Shown: piece after piece, positions 1 through 5,095 of the stretch
Layout: each line of letters starts with the position of its first letter
Numbering within the stretch: the first letter of the stretch is position 1
Assembly: GCA_016765335.1 (NCBI GenBank)
Contig: JAESQE010000504.1
Span: 1 to 5,095, forward strand
Source of the DNA: Planctomycetaceae bacterium
GTDB lineage: Bacteria > Planctomycetota > Planctomycetia > Planctomycetales > Planctomycetaceae
DNA: 5,095 nt
Reading direction: 5' to 3'
Notes under the pieces: generated by a model
Databases searched by the model: none
What the model saw: the letters and a program-made list of their open reading frames with translations, nothing else
What the model was told of the DNA's origin: nothing
Position numbers and translations under genes: made by a program

Positions 1-896
1 AGGGACTGTGTTTCTTTCGACTCCTCCGAAAAATCAACCAACTTCGGAGTTTCTGCCTGCATGCGGAAGGCAAGTTCATAGGATTCGATCACTCCTTCCA
101 TCTGTTGATCAGACTTGAGGCGATCCAATTGCCGGCGGTTCATCGATTGAATCAAATCGATGCGACGACGCTGTACCCTCTCTGGGATCTGGGAGTCGGT
201 CAAATGTCGAATTGGTGCCTTGTCCGGTGAAGATCCCACGTGCTGAATCGCCGTGCCCTGATGAATCGCCGGCAGGAATGCGCTACTGAAATTACGTTCG
301 CCTTCAGACGGAAGAATTGTAATGTAAGAAGGTAGCTGCTGATTCTCCGTGCCTAGTCCGTAAGAAAGCCACGAACCCATCGAGGGAACAGGATCAAACA
401 AATTGCCTGTGTGAAGCTGCCGAATTGCAACTGGATGATTCGGGCTATCTGCGTGTACTGCACGCAAAACACAAAGGTTATCTGCGTGCTGCGCGGTATA
501 TGGCAACAAATCACTCATAAGCAGCCCGCATTCGCCTTGATGCTTAAATTTGGAAACCGGGCCGAGTAATCGCGTGTTATCCAGCCCAACTGTCGCTTCC
601 GTTTCTGGCAGTTTGTACGGCAACGCTTCTCCCGAGCCTTTTGCCAGTTGTGGCTTATAGTCAAACAGGTCCATCTGAGATGGGCCTCCGGACATAAACA
701 GGAAAATGATCCGCTTGGCCCGAGCTGGAAAGTGAGGTTGCCTGGCAGCTAAAGGGGACTTCTTGTTACGGCTGATTGCTTCTGCCACCGCTTGCTGTTG
801 AAGCATCGAGTTCAACGCAAGCGATCCAAATCCGCAACTTGTCAGACGTAGGAAATCTCGACGAGACGGAAATAATGATTGACCGGGGTATTGCAT
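1..896 (-). CDS. DUF1501 family Tat-exported protein, N-terminal part (C-terminus off the left edge)
   Basis: The frame is open from the ATG at 896 to the window edge, giving 298 residues. Family members are usually about 430-490 residues, so roughly a third is missing. The N-terminus carries a twin-arginine signal (SRRDFLRL, R12-R13), a moderately hydrophobic stretch (about 18-32) and a plausible AVA cleavage site (36-38), so export in folded form is predicted. After it come family hallmarks: a beta strand leading into FMSGGPSQMDLFDYKP (67-82), a segment around GLLMSDLLPYTAQHADNLCV (124-143), and HADSPNHPVAIRQLHTGN (148-165). DUF1501 belongs to the alkaline phosphatase/sulfatase-like superfamily, and its substrate is unknown. 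The gene begins only 7 bp after the DUF1553 stop with no Shine-Dalgarno (C-rich leader), so translation may be coupled to that gene. A GTG at 909-911 is in frame but overlaps the upstream gene and has no better ribosome site, so ATG is preferred. Family call is firm; function is not. Confidence 0.93.
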   Translation of the reverse strand, partial: MQYPGQSLFPSRRDFLRLTSCGFGSLALNSMLQQQAVAEAISRNKKSPLAARQPHFPARAKRIIFLFMSGGPSQMDLFDYKPQLAKGSGEALPYKLPETEATVGLDNTRLLGPVSKFKHQGECGLLMSDLLPYTAQHADNLCVLRAVHADSPNHPVAIRQLHTGNLFDPVPSMGSWLSYGLGTENQQLPSYITILPSEGERNFSSAFLPAIHQGTAIQHVGSSPDKAPIRHLTDSQIPERVQRRRIDLIQSMNRRQLDRLKSDQQMEGVIESYELAFRMQAETPKLVDFSEESKETQS

Positions 897-903
897 GGGG
901 GGC

Positions 904-3900
904 CTATTCACGAAACAAAAAACTGTTGGAACCGAGTACTGCATGACATAATTGAATCCAGGCTGCCGATCTGGCTTTGGCAGAATCGGAATCAGTCACA
1001 AGATCTTGAGTGCATTGATCAAGAAAAGTGATCGCGGTATCAAGTTCGTCTGTATCCGCTGGGCGGCTCACTGTTAAAAGGTAAAGACGATTGATACGGG
1101 CACGTTCATCAGAAAATTCTTCCTTTGCCAACCGCTCTGCTAATTGACTGGATTGATGTTTTACAAACGGAGAGTTCAGTAGAAAAAGAGCCTGAGTCGC
1201 AACGGTGGTCTCAGATCGCGATCCGGTGATCTCGTTGGGATGTGGGAAGTCAAAAGTGCTGAGGATTTCAAGTTCGCCCAAGGGGCGTTCGCGTTTGAAC
1301 GGAAGATAGATAGCCCGCCGATTCTTAATATAGTCCGCAATCTTGCCGCCCCAGTTCGCCGGATTGACATCCCCGCCTGCTCCGAGAATGTTACCATCCA
1401 GTTCAAGTCCGAGTGACGAACCTCCTCGCTGCGGGTTGAGTTCGCCACTAGCTGATAACATCGCATCGCGGATCGATTCTGCAGGTAGCCGACGGCGAGG
1501 CATCTGCCAAAATAATCGGTTGTCAGGATCAGTTTCTGCCCCCTTGTTATTATGCGACGAAGCCATCTGGTAGGTTCGCGATCGCACCATCTGACGTATC
1601 GTTTTCTTGATCGACCATTGATCATCCACTCGCATTCGCCTCGCCAGGAAATCAAGCAACTGGGGATGACTTGGCTTTTCGCCATGGACACCGAAGTAAT
1701 CCACAGATCGCGACAACCCCTTTCCGAACAAACGGCTCCAGGTCCGATTGACCAACACCCGGGAAGTCAGTGGATTTCCCGGATCAGTTAGCCACTGGGC
1801 CAGCTGCAAACGCCCGCTGCTGTTGGACGGAATATCGTGACCCAACGTAACAGGCACGACTCCTAGAAAACCACGCGGGACGTTCTCGCCAAGCGACTGA
1901 AAATCACCGCGGCGATAAATCGGACTGTCCTTCGGCTTTGTAATCTCTTTTACAGCCAGTGCCTGGTGACGACCTGGGCGTGCTAAGTCCAAATGTTTGG
2001 CTAAAGTTTCCAACTCACGGTTAATCTCTGCAATGCGTGGATTGGCCTGGTCAACCTTCGGTCCACTATAAATTTGCAATGCAATGTTCGATTTACCTGG
2101 CTCGCCTAAATCGACAACATGGGAGTTATTGATCCCGCTACCAGCCCATTTAGGGAAGGAACATTTTGCATAAACAAGGTATCCGGTACTTGCTTGCTGG
2201 CCTTTGATGTCACCGAGTTGACAATGATTGAAATCTTCCTCAAAAATAATTTGAGATGTTTCTGTATCCGCAATCGACAGGTCATCAATTGCCCCGCCGA
2301 ACCGACCAGTGTAATCGCTTGAAGTGATGTGCAATGTTACTTCGCCTGAACCATCTCCGGTGTATTCGAACGAAACGGGACTAAGCTGTTGAGAATCCTT
2401 CTTCTCCGACCAGGCTTGCGGTCGATGAACATGATAAGCCAGAACCGTCCCGTCTTTGCGTAGCAGTTGAAGAACCAGGCCGTCAGATTCAGCAGTCGCC
2501 TGACCAGCTCCTGCCCAAACCGATGGGCCTGCGACAAAAGAAACACGATACTCTCGCCCCTTTTCGTTGGCTGTGACGCCAGATTTTAAGGTGATCGCAT
2601 TGGCCTGATCACTCACAGCCTTTTTCATGAACCTACTTTTTTCATTATTTTTCCGCAGTTCTACGAGTTCTTTTCGTAGCTTTTGTTGTTGCTGTCCGAT
2701 TTCATGGGATAGCCGTTCAAATTCCGCAGCTGCTCCAGGCAGTTCCGGAAGAGATACATGCGTGATTTGGCTCCACACCCCAGGTCCGTCGTAACTGGTT
2801 GTCAGCGTGCTATGAAAAATCCCTGCCAATGCATAGTAATCGGCAGTCGGGACAGGATCGAATTTGTGATCGTGACACCTGGCACACGAAATTGTCTGCC
2901 CTAAAACTGTACGTCCAATGCGGTCAATCTGATGATCAACCACATCAGCCGCCAACTGCTCTTTGATGTAATTCTGAAGCGTCCAAGGACCGATTGCTAA
3001 ATATCCGGTTGCGATAATCTGCTCGCGATGCTGCTCGACGCTATCGTAAGGCAACAGGTCGCCGGCAATCTGTTCGTGAATGAAACGGTCCAGCGGTTTG
3101 TCCGAATTGAATGCTGAAATTACGTAGTCCCGGTAACGCCAGGCATCTCGAATTAAAACATTGCCCTGGATATCAGCAAGGTCAGCATAACATGACAGAT
3201 CGAACCAGTGACGAGCCCAGTGATCCCCGAATCCAGGTGAAGCCAGTAAGCGATCAATCACTTTTTCATATGCGTTTTCAGATGGATCGTTAACAAACGC
3301 TTCAATTTCTTCAGGCGTTGGTGGCAAACCGGTTAGGTCAAACGTCACACGACGAAGCAGTGTGTAGCGGTCAGCATCTTGAGCGGGACTCAAACCGTTT
3401 TCTTCAAGTCTGGTCAAGATATACGCATCAAGATCGTCCCGAGACCACTTCTCATCTTTCACATCAGGAATGCCAGGCTTTGTAATCGGCTGAAGTGCCC
3501 ACAATTTATCGGGATCAATCTTCGGCGCGTTCGATTCACGTGGGTCGGGTGCTCCTATCGTGATCCATTTTTCCAGCAGGGCAATTTCATCATCCGGAAG
3601 TTTTTCCTCCGGTGGCATCTCATAACTTTCATACTTCACAGATTCAAGCAGCAAACTCTCATCCGGTTTACCTGGAATGATGGCAGTTCCTTCGCTACCT
3701 CCTTTCTCCCAGCCATTGCGTGAATCGAGTACAAGCCCGCCTTTAGCTTTGCCAGACTCATGGCTGTGGCATTCATAGCATCGCTGCTTCAAAATCGGCA
3801 GGATCTGTTTCTCAAAGAACTCAACATCCTTTGGCGAGTACGTTTGAGCTACGTTCTTTTTTGCACCGACCTCTTGGGCCGAACCAACCGTGCAGCCTGG

Positions 3901-3966
3901 AACAGCAGCCACGAACAGGATAACCAGTATCTCTCGAATTGTTGAATTTGATTGATTAATTCTCAT
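904..3966 (-). CDS. PSCyt1-DUF1549-DUF1553 (PSD1) planctomycete cytochrome protein, predicted lipoprotein
   Basis: This 1020-residue protein has a Sec-type signal with hydrophobic core 13-22 and a lipobox-like VPGC (22-25), so it is probably a lipoprotein anchored outside the cytoplasmic membrane. PSCyt1 (about 45-143) contains haem motif CYECH (63-67) and a likely distal ligand M117 in an MPP motif. PSCyt2/DUF1549 (about 175-390) contains FDLTGLPPTPEEI and a second haem motif CARCH (361-365). A coiled-coil-like, Q/K/E-rich segment (about 413-450) leads to a beta-rich insertion (about 455-635) ending in GGAIDDLSI, which resembles a carbohydrate-binding or lectin-like sandwich. The C-terminal PSD1/DUF1553 domain (about 719-985) shows RLQLAQWLTDPGNPLTSRVL and FLLNSPFV. 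The protein is full length. Two covalent haems suggest electron transfer, but the reaction is unknown. It lies 41 bp after the regulator and 7 bp before DUF1501, as expected for an operon. The start has only a weak AAGAAA upstream, but the signal peptide supports it. Confidence 0.95.
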   Translation of the reverse strand: MRINQSNSTIREILVILFVAAVPGCTVGSAQEVGAKKNVAQTYSPKDVEFFEKQILPILKQRCYECHSHESGKAKGGLVLDSRNGWEKGGSEGTAIIPGKPDESLLLESVKYESYEMPPEEKLPDDEIALLEKWITIGAPDPRESNAPKIDPDKLWALQPITKPGIPDVKDEKWSRDDLDAYILTRLEENGLSPAQDADRYTLLRRVTFDLTGLPPTPEEIEAFVNDPSENAYEKVIDRLLASPGFGDHWARHWFDLSCYADLADIQGNVLIRDAWRYRDYVISAFNSDKPLDRFIHEQIAGDLLPYDSVEQHREQIIATGYLAIGPWTLQNYIKEQLAADVVDHQIDRIGRTVLGQTISCARCHDHKFDPVPTADYYALAGIFHSTLTTSYDGPGVWSQITHVSLPELPGAAAEFERLSHEIGQQQQKLRKELVELRKNNEKSRFMKKAVSDQANAITLKSGVTANEKGREYRVSFVAGPSVWAGAGQATAESDGLVLQLLRKDGTVLAYHVHRPQAWSEKKDSQQLSPVSFEYTGDGSGEVTLHITSSDYTGRFGGAIDDLSIADTETSQIIFEEDFNHCQLGDIKGQQASTGYLVYAKCSFPKWAGSGINNSHVVDLGEPGKSNIALQIYSGPKVDQANPRIAEINRELETLAKHLDLARPGRHQALAVKEITKPKDSPIYRRGDFQSLGENVPRGFLGVVPVTLGHDIPSNSSGRLQLAQWLTDPGNPLTSRVLVNRTWSRLFGKGLSRSVDYFGVHGEKPSHPQLLDFLARRMRVDDQWSIKKTIRQMVRSRTYQMASSHNNKGAETDPDNRLFWQMPRRRLPAESIRDAMLSASGELNPQRGGSSLGLELDGNILGAGGDVNPANWGGKIADYIKNRRAIYLPFKRERPLGELEILSTFDFPHPNEITGSRSETTVATQALFLLNSPFVKHQSSQLAERLAKEEFSDERARINRLYLLTVSRPADTDELDTAITFLDQCTQDLVTDSDSAKARSAAWIQLCHAVLGSNSFLFRE

Positions 3967-4007
3967 CGGATTTTCTTGCAGAAGTACAATGTCAGGAGTA
4001 ATTGCAG

Positions 4008-4760
4008 TTAGCTGTTGCTGTTCATGACTGGCGGTTGACGCATTTCGTCGAGCAAGCTGTTGTAAGCTGACCGTATGTGGTCTCGCATTTCATTTTGTGC
4101 CTGCTCGGCATCGCCCGCTACCAGGGCCGAGTAAATCCGAGAATGCGATTCATTCGTTCCCGCACGTTGAGTTCCAGACCAGCGAATTCGATCCAGATGA
4201 GGCCTGACTTCGAGCAGAAGAATCCTGAGCAGAGACGTCATGACAGAGTTGCCGGACAGCCGTCCAATTTCCAGATGAAACTCAACATCCAGTTTCGCGT
4301 ACTCGGGGGATTCCGCTTCCAGCGGAATAGCAACCATGTCGGTCAGAATCTGCCTGAGCCGAAACAGTTCCGACAACTCTCTACGCTGAGCCGCTCGCGC
4401 GACCATCGTCAATTCGAGTGCTTCGCGGGTTTCAAGAATGTGAAATAGATTTTGATCCTGCTGTCCCACGACATCTGCAAGATCCTGTTTGATGCCTGTC
4501 CCAAACGGCAGCGCTCCTTCGGGTTCTTCCACTGATTGTACGATCGCTCCCACACGAGGAAGCATCTTTACCAGACCTTTTCCCTGAGCGGCAAGCAAGG
4601 CATCGCGAACAGTCCCTGCTTTGACACCAAACTGAAGAGCCAATACTCGTATCGGTGGCAGCCTATCGCCAGGCACCAGGTTCTTGCTTGCGATCAAATC
4701 ACCTAATCGCTCTAAGATGTCGGTCTCAAATGTTTCAATCGTCTCATTTGCTGTACTCAT
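4008..4760 (-). CDS. GntR-family transcriptional regulator with FCD ligand-binding domain
   Basis: Predicted cytoplasmic DNA-binding protein of 250 residues. The winged helix-turn-helix occupies about 10-76: PGDRLPPIRVLALQFGV, then recognition-helix region GTVRDALLAAQGKGLV, then wing LPRVGAIVQ. The all-helical FCD domain follows (about 103-235), with HILETREALE at its start. The four residues that usually bind metal in FCD proteins all appear present: D158 and H162 (LDVEFHLEI), H206 (ESHSRIYSAL) and H228 (MRDHI). A Zn- or Ni-dependent carboxylate or sugar-acid sensor is therefore likely; the ligand cannot be read from sequence. The start at 4760 was chosen because AAAGG lies 9 nt upstream. 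A longer form from the ATG at 4793 adds 11 residues (MGRWIDERQYR) but has no ribosome site. The gene leads the DUF1553-DUF1501 operon and is preceded by a double palindrome over the promoter, which suggests autorepression. The FadR-like subgroup is likely but not proven. Confidence 0.93.
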   Translation of the reverse strand: MSTANETIETFETDILERLGDLIASKNLVPGDRLPPIRVLALQFGVKAGTVRDALLAAQGKGLVKMLPRVGAIVQSVEEPEGALPFGTGIKQDLADVVGQQDQNLFHILETREALELTMVARAAQRRELSELFRLRQILTDMVAIPLEAESPEYAKLDVEFHLEIGRLSGNSVMTSLLRILLLEVRPHLDRIRWSGTQRAGTNESHSRIYSALVAGDAEQAQNEMRDHIRSAYNSLLDEMRQPPVMNSNS

Positions 4761-4769
4761 ACGGTATTG

Positions 4770-4775
4770 CCTTTC
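4770..4775 (-). promoter_or_regulatory. Ribosome binding site deciding the regulator start
   Basis: On the minus strand GAAAGG precedes the ATG at 4758-4760 by 9 nt. AAGG matches the anti-Shine-Dalgarno core. The alternative ATG at 4791-4793 is preceded by CCAGAAAT, which offers no such match. It is the best ribosome-site candidate noted for the three genes; the two downstream genes have weak or no sites, as is common in planctomycetes. Confidence 0.5.
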
Positions 4776-4815
4776 ATCTATCCACCGACCCATATTTCTG
4801 GATATCGAGCTTCAA

Positions 4816-4847
4816 ACAGTGGTGATTTGCAAAGATGAGATCACTGT
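4816..4847. repeat. Imperfect inverted repeat in the regulator leader, with GTGAT/ATCAC half-sites
   Basis: ACAGTG (4816-4821) pairs with CACTGT (4842-4847). Next to it GTGAT (4822-4826) pairs with ATCAC (4840-4844), overlapping the right arm of the first pair. The pentamers are the same as the half-sites of the double operator upstream, but here 13 bp apart instead of 1. It could be an auxiliary weak operator or a leader hairpin in the 5' untranslated RNA. It may also be chance, as the arms are short. Confidence 0.3.
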
Positions 4848-4865
4848 CTGTAAGTCGCCATGTTC

Positions 4866-4902
4866 TTGTGATAATCACGGGGCCTTGATGTGATTATCAC
4901 AA
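4866..4902. promoter_or_regulatory. Double palindromic operator, probable binding site of the FCD regulator
   Basis: A perfect inverted repeat has 13-bp arms TTGTGATAATCAC (4866-4878) and GTGATTATCACAA (4890-4902), separated by 11 bp. Each arm itself contains an 11-bp palindrome, GTGATAATCAC (4868-4878) and GTGATTATCAC (4890-4900), whose centres are 22 bp apart, about two helical turns, so two dimers could sit on the same DNA face. Known GntR-family operators are short inverted repeats with GT...AC ends, and GTGATNATCAC fits that form in a general way. The pair spans the predicted -10 box and early transcribed region. The symmetry is seen directly; ownership by the adjacent regulator is inferred. 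A 13-bp RNA hairpin is also possible if transcription enters from further upstream, but no U-tract follows it. Confidence 0.7.
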
Positions 4903-4921
4903 CCTGATGCCTGATCATCAA
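4893..4921 (-). promoter_or_regulatory. Predicted sigma70-like promoter of the regulator-led operon
   Basis: Reading the minus strand, a -35 box TTGATG (4916-4921, four of six matches to TTGACA) is followed after exactly 17 bp by a -10 box GATAAT (4893-4898, five of six matches to TATAAT). Transcription would begin near 4885-4887, leaving a leader of about 125 nt before the regulator start at 4760. The -10 box lies wholly inside one palindromic operator half (4890-4900), and the second palindrome falls at about +8 to +18. Repressor binding would block polymerase directly. The assignment rests on consensus matching only. Confidence 0.55.
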
Positions 4922-4974
4922 TGCCGGGCGTTGAAAAATCGAGGCTTTTTACATAGAGGTTCCCTTATGAGTAG

Positions 4975-5001
4975 CATGCTTGAAGCATGACTGAAGTCAT
5001 G
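4975..5001. repeat. Two fused palindromes, REP-like element
   Basis: CATGCTTGAAGCATG (4975-4989) is a perfect 15-bp palindrome with a one-base centre. CATGACTGAAGTCATG (4986-5001) is a perfect 16-bp palindrome with a two-base centre. They share CATG at 4986-4989. The right half also reads as a direct repeat, TGAAGCATGAC then TGAAGTCATGT. TCCCTT occurs on both sides (4961-4966 and 5002-5007), which may be a target duplication or chance. No T-tract follows on either strand, so a rho-independent terminator is unlikely. The compact symmetry resembles dispersed REP/MITE-type elements; copy number cannot be judged from one window. Confidence 0.5.
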
Positions 5002-5095
5002 TCCCTTGATTTAATACCAAACTCAATTAATACTTGCGTGAAGCTCTCACTCGTGGCCTTGTACTGACAATGACCTAGGGAATGTTCAACGCGCA

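Larger units (their letters stand above)
4761..5095. other. Intergenic region upstream of the operon
   Basis: No gene is supported here. From the operon outward it holds the regulator ribosome site and leader, an imperfect inverted repeat (4816-4847), the double operator and promoter (4866-4921), a CCTGAT direct repeat (4903-4908 and 4910-4915), an A/T run pair (AAAAA and TTTTT around 4935-4950), and the fused palindromes (4975-5001). An AT-rich stretch follows (5005-5035). The last 60 bases show no recognisable signal. A minus-strand reading frame is open from the right edge to a TAA at 4965-4967, but nothing indicates it is coding. Confidence 0.6.

Noticed and set aside
1176..1691. 171-codon minus-strand frame inside the DUF1553 gene
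   Set aside because: It lies wholly within the well-supported DUF1553 gene in another frame and has no recognisable domain; composition is arginine/serine-rich as in shadow frames.
3379..3723. 114-codon plus-strand frame opposite the PSCyt1/PSCyt2 region
   Set aside because: It is antisense to conserved domains of the DUF1553 protein with no ribosome site or family signature.
3967..4007. Internal promoter between the regulator and the DUF1553 gene
   Set aside because: No -35/-10 pair with proper spacing was found in the 41-bp gap, which fits co-transcription.
4077..4448. 123-codon plus-strand frame opposite the regulator
   Set aside because: It is the antisense shadow of the FCD domain, whose motifs are clear on the other strand.
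4684..4893. 69-codon plus-strand frame spanning the regulator start and promoter
   Set aside because: It overlaps the regulator N-terminus and operator on the opposite strand and resembles no known protein.
4866..4902. The 13-bp inverted repeat as a rho-independent terminator
   Set aside because: The stem is AT-rich with no T-tract after it on either strand, and the promoter overlap makes an operator more likely.
4935..4950. AAAAA...TTTTT pair as a terminator hairpin
   Set aside because: Only A-T pairs would form the stem, around a 7-base loop; this is too weak to terminate transcription.
5082..5095. Possible plus-strand start ATG at 5082 for a divergent gene
   Set aside because: Only four codons remain before the edge and the AGGG upstream is too close to the ATG to serve as a ribosome site.

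Overview
The window reads as chromosomal DNA from a planctomycete, probably from the Planctomycetaceae/Gimesia-Rubinisphaera side because base composition is moderate rather than GC-rich. The evidence is the gene content. A cytochrome-type PSCyt1-PSCyt2(DUF1549)-PSD1(DUF1553) protein lies directly before a Tat-exported DUF1501 protein, a pairing that is massively expanded in Planctomycetes. The lineage is inferred from domain architecture and not from a search.

All three genes are on the minus strand and run right to left: a GntR-family FCD regulator (4008-4760, possibly to 4793), the 1020-residue DUF1553 cytochrome protein (904-3966), and the N-terminal 298 residues of the DUF1501 protein (1-896, continuing past the left edge). 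The gaps are 41 bp and 7 bp, with no terminator or convincing promoter in either. This looks like one regulator-led operon.

Upstream of the regulator is a gene-poor stretch (4761-5095). It holds a good sigma70-like promoter (TTGATG-17-GATAAT, minus strand). Its -10 box is buried in one of two 11-bp palindromes of form GTGAT-N-ATCAC, whose centres are 22 bp apart. Together these palindromes form a perfect 13-bp inverted repeat. This is the most informative signal in the window: an apparent double operator, suggesting that the FCD protein represses its own operon until an unknown ligand, perhaps a carboxylate or sugar acid, is present. Further upstream are two fused palindromes that resemble a dispersed REP-like element.

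As a working model, the regulator senses a small metabolite in the cytoplasm. The DUF1553 protein (predicted lipoprotein, two CxxCH haem sites, an inserted beta-sandwich-like region) and the DUF1501 protein (alkaline phosphatase/sulfatase-like fold, exported folded by Tat) act outside the cytoplasmic membrane as a pair. The biochemical role of these pairs is not established. A link to polysaccharide or sulfated-glycan breakdown is often suggested, but nothing here proves it.
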